Assembly: GCF_947179515.1 (NCBI RefSeq)
Contig: NC_067495.1
Location: 85,648,835 to 85,712,834 of the forward strand
Direction of reading: 5' to 3'
Origin: Apodemus sylvaticus
Lineage: Eukaryota; Chordata; Mammalia; Rodentia; Muridae
DNA: 64,000 nt
The notes beneath the pieces were generated by a model, which saw only the letters and a program-made list of their open reading frames with translations, was not told where the DNA came from and did no database searches. Positions 24,340 through 36,148 of this stretch are shown piece by piece. Position 1 is the first letter of the stretch, and each line of letters begins with the position of its first letter. The translations under genes were made by a program, and so were the position numbers.

Positions 24340-24530
24340 TATAAGTTCTTGCCTACATATATGTCTGTGCATCAATGTGTCTAGGGACACAGAGATCCAA
24401 AGAGCATGTGAGATTCACTAGAATGAATGTTAAAGATGGTTATTTGGGATTACGCATTCTGGCTACCACAAGTGGGTCCTTCACAAGACCAGCAAGTGCT
24501 CTTAACTACTGAACCACCTCTCTAGTCCCC
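24340..24530 (-). mobile_element. B3-type SINE
   Basis: Reverse complement of a B3/B2 copy. The right end GCAAGTGCTCTTAACTACTG, AACCACCTCTCTAGTCCCC is the tRNA-derived head. The left shows the ATATATGTCTGTGCATCAATG tail region. Confidence 0.85.
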
Positions 24531-24943
24531 AACAGCAATATCTTTTGTACTACAGTTTGCAAAAAAAAGGAAAGTAACTGAACATGTGATATTGCTGTCT
24601 TCTACAGTAAATGATTTACAGAAGCAAGATGGATAGTTTGAAATTATCCCTTGCCTCAAATGAACAACTATTCATCAAGTTTGAAGAAGGGATTATGGCT
24701 GAAGTATACTAGAGCTAGTACCCAAATCATTCATAAGCATTGATGCAGAAATGTTTAATATCAGACTAATAAATGGGCGATTAAAAAGCAAAAATTGTCA
24801 GCCAACAATGGAAGTGCTCTCCCCAGGAAGAAAAATGCTCAAGACAACAGATGTAATCTCTACGAATTATATTTATTTAATGAATTAAAAATAGTGCACA
24901 GTTGGCTTTCTGCAAAATTGTCTTATGAAACTGATGAATTTAG
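24531..24943. other. Unique sequence
   Basis: AT-rich DNA up to the target-site duplication of the next L1. Nothing recognised. Confidence 0.4.
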
Positions 24944-24955
24944 GAAACTAGAAGA

Positions 24956-25750
24956 CATTATTTGATATGTGGATTGTGTCTTGGGTATTCCACACTTCTA
25001 GGCTAATATCTGCTTATCAGTGAGTGCATACTATGCGTGTTCTTTTGAGACTGGGTTATGTTACTTAGGATGATGCTCTCCAGCTCCATCCATTTGTCTA
25101 AGAATTTCATGAATTCATTGTTTCTAATGGCTGAATTGTACTCCATTGTGTATATATACCACATTTTCTGTATCCATTCCTCCACTGAGGGACATCTAGG
25201 TTTTTTCCAGCTTCTGGCTATTATAAATAGGGCTGCTATGAACATAATGGAGCATGTGTCTTTATTGCATGCCTGGGAATCCTTTGGGTATATGCCCAGG
25301 AGTGGTATAGCAGGGTCCTCCGGAAGTGTCGTGCCCAGTTTTCTGAGGAACCACCAGACTGATTTCCAGAGTGATTGTACCAGCTTGCATCCCCACCAGC
25401 AGTGGAGGACTGTTCCTCTTTCTCCACATCCTCACCAACACCTGCTGTCTCCTGAGTTTTTAATCTTAGCCATTCTGACTGGTGTGACAGGAAATCTCAG
25501 GGTTGTTTTGATTTGCATTTCTGTTGAGGAAAATTTCCCCTGTGCCCATGTCCTTAAGGGTCTTCCTCAGTTTCTTTTCTATTAGTTTCAGTGCATCAGT
25601 GTAGGGGAATACCAGAACAGGGAAGTGGGAAGGGGTGGATGGAGGAACAGGGGGAGGGAAGAGGGCTTATGGGACTTTTGGAGAGGAAGTATCCAGAAAA
25701 GGGGAAATCATTTGAAATGTAAATAAAGAATATATGGAATAAAAAGAAAA
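24956..25750. mobile_element. 5'-inverted (twin-primed) L1
   Basis: 24956-25592 is L1 in minus orientation (ORF2 C-terminal end at the left, more 5' ORF2 text at the right). 25593-25750 is the L1 3' terminus in plus orientation (GTGTAGGGGAATACCAGAAC ... GAAATGTAAATAAAGAATAT) with a tail. A perfect 12 bp TSD, GAAACTAGAAGA, flanks the whole (24944-24955 and 25751-25762), so both halves entered in one event. This is the structure left by twin priming. A deletion inside the inverted arm joins text ending GCATTTCTGTTGAGG to AAAATTTCCCCTGTGCCC. Confidence 0.93.
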
Positions 25751-25762
25751 GAAACTAGAAGA

Positions 25763-26477
25763 ATTATACCTTTTTGTTCGATACCACGATGCTTACTTTC
25801 CTATGTGCGCTTGACTAGATTATAATACCTAGTTATCAAGTGAAACATTAATGAAGGTTTTAGTTGATAGTACTTTATAGATGTGGTTAACATCTACAAT
25901 CAGTTGCTTTTTAAGTGGAAAAGATACCCTTCCCTACTATGACTAGTTCTTAGCCCATCAGTAGTAAGGCCTGAAGAGCAAATTATGAGTGAGGTTTCAA
26001 TGAAAGAAGATAGAAGCTTCAGCTCTTGCCTGAATTACCAGCCAGCCTGCCTGCCCTATAAATTTCAGATTTGTCAGTCCTCACAGTTCCGTGAGCCAAC
26101 ACTTAAAATAATCTGTCTTCCTCTTCCTTACTCCTTTTCTCTATATCCACAGATATACAGAGTTAACTTACCCACTAGCTTAAAATAGGTATATATTATG
26201 ATGGCTATTCTTTTTTGTATGGAGTATGCTGAGTAATACTGACATTTGCACACTTACACCTTTTAAAAACTCTTTGACAATGGATGTAGTAGAAATTCTG
26301 ATTTCTGAACTGCCTAGTAATTGACATAGCATACCTATAACTAACAATGGTGTCTTATATTTCACAGTGTAACTTAATTCATTCAGGTCAAAATCCATAG
26401 AAGACCACATCCTAAACTTGATTTTGAAATAAAACAAATTAGAATATCAATTCTAAAATGATGGTTTCTTGATTATT

Positions 26478-26481
<4 letters not shown>
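25763..26481. other. Unique sequence
   Basis: No recognised repeat. The frames at 25985-26188 (+) and 26437-26180 (-) carry no motif. Confidence 0.4.

Positions 26482-26551
<70 letters not shown>
26482..26551. repeat. (GA)n microsatellite
   Basis: About 70 bp of pure GA dinucleotides. Confidence 0.98.
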
Positions 26552-26557
<6 letters not shown>

Positions 26558-26569
26558 CAAATAAGTTAT

Positions 26570-26761
26570 GGTGGTACACACCAGTAGAGTATGCTGAAGA
26601 GGTGGAGGCAAAGGGCCAGTTTGGGCTACACATTAAAGGCATGGCATGGTGAATCATTTTAATCCTATCTTTTGGGCAACAGAAGATGTAGAGTTTGTAG
26701 CCAACCTTTCTACATAGGGAGTTCCAGGCTAAATGAGTTTACATAGTGATACCCTACCTCA
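26570..26761 (+). mobile_element. Two adjacent B1-like units
   Basis: The first unit (26570-26638) shows GGTGGTACACACCAGTAGAG and GGGCCAGTTTGGGCTACA. The second (26641-26761) shows GGCATGGTGAATCATTTTAA, TTCCAGGCTAAATGAG and GATACCCTACCTCAAG. Both are old and degenerate. The second runs directly into the GGAA array, which probably grew from its A-rich tail. Confidence 0.65.
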
Positions 26762-26899
26762 AGAAGGAAGGAAGGAAGGAAGGAAGGAAGGAAGGAAGGA
26801 AGGAAGGAAGGAAGGAAGGAAGGAAGGAAGGAAGGAAGGAAGGGAGGGAGGGAGAGAGGGAGGGAGGGAGGGAGGGAGGGAAGGAAGGAAGGAAGGAAG
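26762..26899. repeat. (GGAA)n/(GGGA)n microsatellite
   Basis: About 138 bp. GGAA units change to a GGGA block (26842-26880) and back to GGAA. The plus-strand Lys/Glu/Gly/Arg frame is an artefact. Arrays of GGAA are binding substrates for ETS-family factors in other contexts, but no local use is implied. Confidence 0.97.
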
Positions 26900-27287
26900 C
26901 CAAGGAATAAAGGAATTCTATATATTACTTCTTGCTATTATAGTACCAGATCAATCATCACCACAAGCAAAGCAAAGCTACTCATAGCCAACTTCAAGGA
27001 GAATTGATTGTGCTCACAGCTGTGGCTGTATTAATGGATATAGAGTATAAAGGAGGAAAATCCAAGATTCCTTGTATGAACAAATGTTAAAATTTAAAAA
27101 AAGATTTATAAGTAGATTAGTATCTTTTAGACAGATAATAGATGCAAATAGCCTGATCAGACTAACAGAATCAATGGAAAACCAACTTTACTATTTCCCC
27201 CTTTCTTAAAATTTTGATGGGAATTTTAAGATATTTTACCATTGCAATAGTTATTTCTATTTGATATTTCTCATTTTTGAAGTATTC
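26900..27287. other. Unique sequence
   Basis: Nothing recognised between the GGAA array and the L1 fragment. Confidence 0.4.
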
Positions 27288-27482
27288 TTTTTTTTTAATT
27301 CGGTATGTTCTTTATTTACATTTCAAATGATTTCCACTTTTCTGGGTCCCCACTCCCAGCAAGTCCCATAAGCCCTCTTCCCTCCCCCTGTTCCTCCATC
27401 TACTCCTTCCCACTTCCCTGTTCTGGTATTCCCCTATACTGCTGCACTGAGTCTTTCCAGAACTAGGGGCCACTCCTCCATG
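27288..27482 (-). mobile_element. L1 3'UTR end, short 5'-truncated copy
   Basis: A T-run (27288-27296), then the complement of the L1 3' terminus (TTCTTTATTTACATTTCAAATG, CATAAGCCCTCTTCCCTCCC), ending at CCACTCCTCCA. About 195 bp. It is nearly identical to the L1 terminus at 63740-63960, so it belongs to a similar, fairly young subfamily. Confidence 0.93.
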
Positions 27483-29449
27483 AGTACAGATGTTTTGTAA
27501 AGGATATAAGCTTTTAGATGGGAGAAACAAATATCATGCACTGAAAAGGTTTTAAAAAAGTAATTGATTTTGTCTTATACCAAATAATTTTCTTCTAGGG
27601 TACAGTAAAAGTCAGAGTACTTATGAAATAATGAATATTCAGTAGTGCACTCTGCTACTTTCATATTCTGAGTGGGACTGACCCAAAAACAAAATAAAAT
27701 GTAATATTTTGTAAAAATAAATAAATAAATAAATTGTAACCTGCTATCATAGGACAGATTTAAAATGTGTCTGGCAAATTCAACTATGAAACACTTAAGT
27801 ATCTTTGAAAACACACTATGCTCCTCCTTCTACTTTGATGAATGGTTTAACCATAGCAATGTTATGGTTTTATTTCCTCTCTTTTCATTAGGGAAAGGAA
27901 GCTGAAAATATCTCTTGGAAATCTAAAGAGACAATGTAGTAAGGGCAAAGAGAATGACAGTGTTTCCACAAATCTAAGAGTCTCTGCCTTATGACAGCCA
28001 CCTGACTAACAATCTTTCATTCTATTCTTATTTCCTAGGTCATCTGAGAAAAGAGCTTATATATTACACAATTTGTAATAAATGAAATATTATCGATAAC
28101 CCACATATTTTCAATTTTTGTTACTAAATATGCATTTTAAATAATATATTAGAGGCAGATACTATTGAGAGGATATTAAATATAAATTACTGCTCCTTAT
28201 AGTCAGGGCCACTTTAATGAACTCAATGTGTTCTACAGAAATACAGAATTTGCTCCTAGGCTACCTCTCTATTAATTAGTTTTCTCTTCTCTTAGCTGTA
28301 AGAAAAGGCTTGGAGATTTTCCTCAGTTGTAACTGGTATTTTCACCCTCTTTTCCCATTTACAACTTTTTTCTTCATTTTAGACTCCAAATGATGAAGGT
28401 TGTATTTTTGTCATTGTTATTTTGCTTTGTTTTTGTCATTTAAAAATAAGACCAACTCTAAACAATAGTATGTACAAACTGGATATTTATAAAACACATT
28501 AAAATTAGAGCATCTGTAATGTACTGCAGACTCCAGGTAGCCATAATCTTCCTGTAATTGGGACTGCTCACCTGCTTTGCACAATCCAAACATGATAATC
28601 ATGATTGAAAGCACCAGTTAAGGTGTATATTCAGATATCTTATTGTAAGTAAAAAAAAAAAGCCAATTTAAATACACTTCAGCAAACAAAAGAAGGAAAT
28701 GAAAGAAATCTCTTTTCTCTAATTAGAGGGAAGCTTGAAAGTAGGCTGTGTTTGGGTAAAATTTTATCAACAGACTAATATTAGTTATATTTCTCTACAT
28801 CCTTCTATTCTGTATTCCTTACTGTTTCTATACTTCAACTTCTATATTCAAACTTCTGTGCCTATCTCAGCCCAATGCTTGTTTTACAACTACAAAATTG
28901 CTGCAGTACCTGCTTCCTTGATTCTTTCTACTAAAGAAAACAGCAAGAATCCTTTTTGGTAGAAATTATTGTTTGAAGGAATCTGAATCACCCTTCCTTG
29001 AACCAATGATTATTGCTGGGAGGAATGCATGTTTTGTCTCGTTTACTTAATAAGAACTTTGAGAGGGGTGACCAAACTGAAATCATGTTTTATAATAGAT
29101 GGAGGTAATATTTATGTGAAAAGTGGAGATATAATCAAGAAATTTCCAACATAAAGTTCAAAAGTATATTTATAACTGCATTTCTAATATTCTAGAAATG
29201 TACTATTGATGATGAAATATACGTAGTACTTTAAAATATTAACTTAGTATTGAATATACTAACATAATTTAAAGTACATATGTGAAGGGGGATTCCTGAA
29301 TAAAAGCCATGTCTGTAAAAACTTACTAGAACAGAAGTGATCTAGAGTGGTTGGAATCTGGCAAGACCAGAAGCTAATTACCTTATCTGAATAACTATGC
29401 CTCCCGAGCAACCATCCCATGCCTACCTCTGTACCTGAACTAACATATT
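27483..29449. other. Unique AT-rich stretch
   Basis: No recognised repeat apart from a short (AAAT)n at 27714-27735 and an A12 run at 28650. The short open frames have no motif. Confidence 0.4.
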
Positions 29450-29513
29450 GTTAAAAAAAAAAAAACAAAAAAAACAAAAAAAACAAAAAAAACAAACAAA
29501 ACAAAAAAAAAAC
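29450..29513. repeat. A-rich tract with regular C interruptions
   Basis: Successive A8C-like units (AAAACAAAAAAAAC pattern) with a period near 9 bases. Probably an expanded retroposon tail. Confidence 0.9.
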
Positions 29514-29519
29514 TTCAAT

Positions 29520-29880
29520 AATCTCTTTAACAAGACCACTACTTTCCACAAACCCAAAAAACGAAGAACATCATCAGATAGCATCTGAGGCCTCCAGGAA
29601 GCTTCAGGGGGATGTGAGGCCATCATTATGGATGGAAGGCAACAACAATGATGGCTCAAGCAACAAACTAATTCACACCTTGATTCACAAGCAGGAAATA
29701 GAGAGAATGAACTGGAAATAGTATGATGCTTGAAGCCTGCCCCTAGAGACATACTTGATCCTGCAAGACCTTACCTCCTAAATCTCCACAGCTTTGCCAC
29801 CCGGGAACCATGTGCTGAATTGAATGAACCTGTAAGGGATATTTCTCATCCAAACCACCAAATTCCACACCATAATGTAA
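29520..29880 (+). mobile_element. LTR-like interspersed repeat, unclassified
   Basis: GATAGCATCTGAGGCCTCCA, GCAGGAAATAGAGAGAATGA, ACTGGAAATAGTATGATGC, then CATCCAAACCACCAAATTCC. This combination recurs in rodent genomes as an LTR-type repeat, but I cannot name the family with confidence. Confidence 0.4.
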
Positions 29881-30179
29881 AATGCACCCAGTCCAACTTC
29901 AAAAAGAAAACGACATTCCTTCTACATATAATGACACGGCATATACAATACCATTTTAAAAGAAAGGAATGGAGAAATGGAAAATATTGGACCAAAGCAA
30001 AAATACAACCCAGTAGAACAACAATAAATCCTGTATACATTGAAGTTTGTAATTTGTTTTTTGATTTTACAGGGGAGCTAAAATGAAGAGATTGCCTTAA
30101 GGCTCAGAAAAGACTGTACTTTTAAACAATGTTGTGTTTAAAAGGGGAAGTTTAAAGACTTACAACGTTTGTAATTTAC

Positions 30180-30372
30180 TCTCTGCTGCCCATACTCAAG
30201 TTTCAAGATGTGAGCCAAGAGCCTGCTGCTCCTGCCCTCTTGCTTTCAGATTGTTACCATACCTCCCTGCCATGATAAATTCTATTCTATTTGGAGCCAT
30301 AAGCCAAATAAACTCTTTCTTCTATAAATTGCCTTAGTCATGTTTATCACAGCAGTAAATAAGTAACAGAAA
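30180..30372 (+). mobile_element. MaLR-type LTR 3' end
   Basis: CTCCCTGCCATGATAAATTC, AAGCCAAATAAACTCTTTC (polyadenylation signal context), then TGCCTTAGTCATGTTTATCACAGCAGTAA. This is the typical end of MT/ORR1-related MaLR LTRs. The 5' part is unrecognisable. Confidence 0.7.
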
Positions 30373-31297
30373 CAGTATTTCCTTGCAACCTATTCATTTG
30401 AAACAGTCCAAATTTGAAATTGTTATTTTTGTTTTTACTCTTCAGTTATTAAGTTTCTAATTACAGGTACTGTCTATATAGCCTTTCTGAAGTTTGAATC
30501 TCTTTTTATGGACTTGGAAAAATTCCTGCTTTTGGTATTGATTATGTCAGAATTCATACTTTTCGTCAGACATCAATGCACCCCTTCAGGTTATAATTTT
30601 CCGAGAGTCAAATTTTATCTATGAGTTTCTGTTAAATTCTGCATATTTCTTCTGATCTAATTAAATCCATACAAATATTTCCATAAAAACCACTTCATTT
30701 TCTGTTCAAATACAAGAATGGCTACTTCATTGAGTGATTAAACCCTGGATCTACAGAAGAACCTTGCATTGCTATTGAACAATTTCATGTGTACTGAACA
30801 CATATAGTATTTTCTTGGAATGTTAGAATTTTAGGATTATTATATATTGTTGGTTGTTTAATGATTTTTACCTAATCCAATACATATTTCATTGATCACA
30901 ATTTACCTTTACAGATAGGAGTGCAGCTTAGTTTTAGACAGGTTAACTAATGTGTCAGGCCCACATTTTTATTTCCAACTCTGCAAATAATCAGTATAAT
31001 TTTATCTTGTTGCATTAATTTCGCCATTCAACAAATAGTTTGTGATCATATGATGTTAATTTGGGCATAATTTTAAATGTTAAGTACAAAAATGTGAACA
31101 GTTCAAATATACAAGTTTCATGGTCCTAATAAAGGGGGAAGTTTCAAGAAGCAAAATTGTATAAATATATACTTGTATTACATTGGTGATATAAATTTCG
31201 AAAGTAAAAGAGTAAAACAGTGTAGACAATTACTGTTTAAAGAAAAATTATCAAATTTTGCCGATAAAGCAATATTTATATCTATTTGCTTATTTAT
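30373..31297. other. Unique AT-rich sequence
   Basis: Nothing recognised. Confidence 0.4.
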
Positions 31298-31442
31298 TTG
31301 CTTTTTTGAAACAGTTTCTCTGTGTAGCCCTTCCTGTCCTGGAATTAGCTGTGTATACCAGGTTTGAATTGAACTCAGAGATCTTTCTGCTTCTCCCTTC
31401 CGAATGCTAGGATTGAAAGCATATACCACTACATCAGGCTCC
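31298..31442 (-). mobile_element. B1 SINE
   Basis: Reverse complement of full-length B1: GAAACAGTTTCTCTGTGTAG, CCTTCCTGTCCTGGAATTAG, AACTCAGAGATCTTTCTGCT and CCACTACATCAGGCTCC. Moderately diverged. Confidence 0.92.
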
Positions 31443-31691
31443 ATAACTATTTGTTTTTTATCAAAATAATACTAATTTTCTTCCCTATTTCAATATATAT
31501 AAAATGATCTTGATTTTTGACTAGCTTTATTCCTTTTTAATAGTTTTCCTTAGCATTTTAAAACTAAGTTTCAGAGAAAGAGCACACAAAATTTCAGGAC
31601 TTCCTTCTGTCATTATTGATGAGTAAAAATGTGTGCAGAATTTTAAAAAGAGCAATGATTATTGTTCTAACAGGATTAGGAAACTGTGTAC

Positions 31692-31845
31692 TAGGCTGGG
31701 AAGATAGTTAATTCAGCAGGTATGGGCACCTGCAACTAAGTCTAGCAACCCAGGCATAGGTTGAGTCCCCAGAACTCAATTGAGTGGTGGTGGAAGGGAA
31801 GAACCCAACTTCTACAATTCCTCTTACTGTCACATAGATACAGTG

Positions 31846-31848
<3 letters not shown>
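31692..31848 (+). mobile_element. B2/B3-type SINE
   Basis: GGCTGGGAAGATAGTTAATT head with a tRNA-like B-box region (GTTGAGTCCCCAGAACTC), then the 3' half ACTTCTACAATTCCTCTTAC. A CA microsatellite follows directly, a common fate of this SINE tail. Confidence 0.75.

Positions 31849-31891
<43 letters not shown>
31849..31891. repeat. (CA)n microsatellite
   Basis: About 20 CA units at the tail of the preceding SINE. Confidence 0.97.
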
Positions 31892-31893
<2 letters not shown>

Positions 31894-32009
31894 TTTTAAC
31901 TTTAAAATGTTAAACTCTACTATGTTTAATGTTTTCTCTATAAAGTTATGTAAATATATAGAGAAATTTTAATCTAGCAACATAGCTACTCTGACTGGAA
32001 TACAGATAT

Positions 32010-32690
32010 ATTCTTAGTACATACCTTTAATCCCAAACAGAGAAGGTAGAGTTAGTTTGTAGACAGAAGCAGCAATGTTTGAAACCTCTAATTGAGAGGC
32101 AGACAAAGTAATGAATCAGAGAATGATTTGACCTAATGAGTCAGAGATAGGATACATCTAACTTACAAGAACAGTGCAGGAAGGAGAAGCTATCTAAGAG
32201 CAGGGTGGGGAGAGTCAGTCCATTTTGCTCAGTCAGTTAAATTTTCAGTTCAGTCAGTCAGCACAGGAGGCATTGTAATGGATTTGAATTTATTTCCATT
32301 CACTTCCTGCAGGAGAGCCAATTGAAGCCAGATAGTAATAAGGAATCAGTAGATTAAAACAAATTGCCATAATTAATTTGAGGCCTAGCAAGAGCAACTC
32401 AGTAAGAAGCAGAGATAAGCCAGGTTGAATGAGTCAGCAAGCAGAGGAGTATGAGCGAGAACCAGTTGAAGCAACCAGCCAGAGTTCTGAAAGAGGTAGA
32501 AAGAGTAAGCTTATTCAGCTCTAAGACTTGGAGGCTAGAAGCATCTGACTGAGGTTGGAGGCTGAAGCTTTGAAGGTCTGGGCTCATAAATGATTAGATC
32601 ATGTAATGGATAGAAGCCTCCAGGCCTAAGCCTAGAGATCATTAGAAACCTTCTGGAGTCAGCCCAATCCATGAATTCATAAAGTTTGGG
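32010..32690 (+). mobile_element. Unclassified rodent repeat with B1-like head
   Basis: Opens with TACATACCTTTAATCCC, the pol III-promoter-like text of B1, then changes to sequence rich in CAGTCAG, GAGTCAGCAAGCAGAGGAG and AGCCAGAGTTCTGAAAGAGG. It ends GAATTCATAAAGTTTGGGTA. The long single-copy-like tail on a B1-like head suggests a composite interspersed repeat whose name I cannot give. Confidence 0.35.
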
Positions 32691-33204
32691 TATGACTCAT
32701 ATTTTATCCCTTACTCTCATCACATTTTCTCATCAAAGGAAACAAAACAACAATACATGTCTGAGGGAATAAGTATGTTTTTTTTTTCAGATTTAAACTC
32801 ATAGCATATATATTAATGAAACATCACAGAAATATGCTCAATTTCTGACCAATTTAAAATATTCCCAGCTGCAGGATTTAGAGGACTGCAGATGGAAATG
32901 TTGGCATAAGAAGTCATAAGATAAATGGCTAAAATATGTATATCATTTAGAACAGAATAAAAAAAAAAAAACCTAGACAAACCTCATGACACAAGCAGGA
33001 CAATTCCCAGGACTTGGGAGGCTAGAAAACTTGATTATAACCTATGTTACATAGCAAAACATTTTCTTAGAAAATAAAGCAACAAAAAAAGAACTTCTTT
33101 ATAAATTGTGCTTAAAAATTACCACATGTTCCAGGATATCTGATCATGCTGTGAATCCCAAGATTGTGTTATTTACTGGAAAATATTATTTTTGTCATAG
33201 TATG

Positions 33205-33525
33205 GCTCAGCCTTAGTACACGTGTTTAATCCAAGACCTTTCTGCTTTAGTATTGTAAACAGGATTCAATAAAGTCAACTATAGGTCAAGAGGCAGAAAA
33301 ATCAACCAGTTGAGAGGAAGTGAACATACGGAGAAAGGAAATGTTAGGAAGATTAATAGAGAAATGCACAGGAAGATGTATGAGAAGGTGTTCAGCTGGA
33401 GAAGGTTTTGAGATGGCATGGCAGAAGGAAAGATTCCTTCTGGAATTTCAGCTGATGAGAAGTCAGCTAAATCCTTTCTCCTCCTATCTGAGTTAGCAGA
33501 TTGTTACCCCTACATCTGGTAAATC
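33205..33525 (+). mobile_element. Unclassified repeat, possibly related to 32010
   Basis: CACGTGTTTAATCCAAGACC resembles a decayed B1-like head, followed by GGATTCAATAAAGTCAACTA and GTCAAGAGGCAGAAAAATC with purine-rich sequence to about 33520. Weak support. Confidence 0.3.
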
Positions 33526-35064
33526 AAATGAATGAGATTTTACTAAAACAATAATCACATAGACCAACACATACAAATATATTCAATAAAGACCAATTAC
33601 ATGGATTTAGCCAGAGAATCTAAAGACACATATGGAGCAAATCAAGATATTCTGGAACTCATATACATTAATAAAATGCACCAGAAAATTAAATTTCTCT
33701 AGAAGAGAAATGGGAGAATGAGAATGAAGGACTAAATTTTCTGATAGATATTTAGCTTCACTGTGACCTTTTGATTTTCATCTAGAATGCCATGAATCAT
33801 GATATTTTTTATTACAGGATGATTATGTTCATCCATAATTATAGAACCTACTCACAAGGAGTAATTTTACTCAGCATACAAGAAATATTGTCAAACTCTG
33901 AGGACTTTTGCTGTATTTAGTTCAGAACTGACACACTCATTTTATAAAGTAAATTATCATGAAACGCTAATATGAAATGAAAAGAAAAATTCTGTTGTAA
34001 TAAAGTATGAATGTAGAAATCATATTACAGGCAAGATGTTCTTCACAAATGTGGTAGCATTTTACTGTATGCTTATTTCCTACCTACCACATAGGTTTAT
34101 TGTTATGGTCAAATGAAAAAATATATAAGACAATATTTTTTAATATGTAACATGTTAAAAAGAAGACTTGCTATTACGAATTATGTCTAGTGTGAAACTA
34201 ATAGTCCCATAATTGGGGGCTACTTATATTTAAAACACTAATCAGAGATTTTTAATTATGGAAAATAATCATCTGGCATTTATTTTATGTCATCAGTGAT
34301 TCCTGCCACTGATCAGCTCTACTCACTATTTCAAGAGCACTAAGGATTCATCTCTCCAATAGCACACTTTTCCAAATGGAAAATTCTATGTAGGCAATGA
34401 TGATTATGGGTATCTCTTTGTGCAGATGAGCAACTGAAACACATATGCTTCTTTGTAGAAACAATAAAGTAATAGTGAACATCTGTGTAGCATTTCTATT
34501 ATGTCAGGAGCCATTTAAGAATTTAACCCAACCTAATTCATTTAATATACTCTAGCAATAAATGGTAATATAATTATTCTTTGGGGATATGAATATGCTC
34601 TGTTATAATGCACTCCAATGTCTGATGCTAAACAATTTGGTTAATATAACTGTCATTTCCTTATAGTTATCTTGTCAATTATTTAACATGTTGTTCCGTG
34701 AACAGAAGAAACTACTTGCTTTATGATATATTGTGTGGGCTACATCTTCTCAACTCAGAAATAGGCTTTAGTAAGATAAGAAAGTAGGCTAAGTCTTTTC
34801 ATAAATTCAACAATTCTGTACAATGATTATGTTCTCCTAGAAATATTTTTTAAAAATTATATAAGCAGATATTTAATTTTAGCAGAAATATTTTTTATCC
34901 AAGTTGGCTAGGTTAAGAGAACTAAACTACACATATGGTTACTGGAAACATCCTATGAAATTGTGTTCAGATATGTTTAAGTCTTGATTATAATGCATAT
35001 GGTCTTAAGATTGTGTGGACACTTGTGGCTGTTTACAGTGAAATCAATGAACAGCTAATAAAAG
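33526..35064. other. Unique AT-rich sequence
   Basis: 1.5 kb with no recognised repeat, exon-like frame or regulatory motif. Confidence 0.4.
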
Positions 35065-36148
35065 ATGGATGCTATAACCTTACCAAAACCAATCTACAGA
35101 TTCAGTGCAATCCCCATCAAAATTCTAGCACAGTTCTTCACACACAATTGAAAGAGCAATTTTCATCTTAATATGAAAAAACAAAAAACATAGGATATCC
35201 CAAATAATTCTCAACAATAAAAGAACTTCTGGAGGAATCACCAATCCAGACCTCAAGCTGTACTACAAAGCAAGGGTGATTAAAAAAAAAAAAACCTGTC
35301 TGGTATTGGTGTAGAGACAGATAGGAAGATCAATGGAATAGAGTTGAAGTCCCAAATGTAAAGCCACACACCTATGGACTCGTGATCTTTGACAAGGATG
35401 CCAAAAACAGACAGTGGGAAAAATAAAGCATCTTCAATAAATGGTTCTGGTCTAACTAACAATCTGTATGTAGGAGAATGAAAATACATCCATATTTGTC
35501 ACCTTGCAGAAAGGTCAAGTCCAAGTAGATCAAGGACCTCAACATAAAACCAGATACTGAATCAAACTGAAGAAAAACTGGGAATAAACCTAAAACTCAT
35601 TGGCACAGGAAGGAAATTTCCTGACCAGAACGCCAATGGCTCAGGCTCTAAGATCAACAATCAATAAATGGAACTTCATGAAACTGAAAAGCTTCAGTAA
35701 GGGAAAAGACATCATCAATAGGACAAATCAGCAACCTACAGATTTGGAAAAAGAAATCTTCACTAACTATACATCCAAAAGAGGGTGGATATAGATATAG
35801 ATAGATATAGATATAGATATAGATATAGATATAGATATAGATATAGATATAGATATAGATATAGATATAGATATAGATATAGATATAGATATAGATATAG
35901 ATATGGATAGATAGATAGATAGATAGATATAGATATATAATTAGCCTCCAAAAATCCCAAATATCCCAATTAAAAAAGAGTGTGTAGAACTAAACATAGA
36001 AATTCCAACAGAAAAAAACTCAAATGGATGAGAAGCACTTAAAGAAATGTTCAAAGTCCTTAGTCATCAGAGAAATGCAAATTAAAATGACTCTGAGTTT
36101 CCAACTCACACCAATCAGAATGGCTAAGTTCAAAAACTCAAGTGACAG
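35065..36148 (+). mobile_element. Lx-type L1 ORF2, left part of host copy
   Basis: Decayed ORF2 3' third. CCAATCTACAGATTCAGTGC is the start, the GHLIFDKGA-type and NKWFW-type segments follow, and the text proceeds to the C-terminal RFHLTP/VRMAK equivalents at about 36090-36130. Many stops and indels. A GATATA array interrupts it at 35787-35936. It is split at 36148 by a full-length L1 and resumes at 42085 without loss apart from the target-site duplication. Confidence 0.9.
35787..35936. repeat. (GATATA)n hexanucleotide array
   Basis: About 25 GATATA units with a few GATA units near the right end, about 150 bp. It sits at the place in ORF2 where L1 copies carry TAATATCCAATATATA, so it probably expanded from that L1 motif. 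Confidence 0.95.

Noticed and set aside
26733..26987. 84-codon Lys/Glu/Gly/Arg protein
   Set aside because: Translation of the GGAA array.
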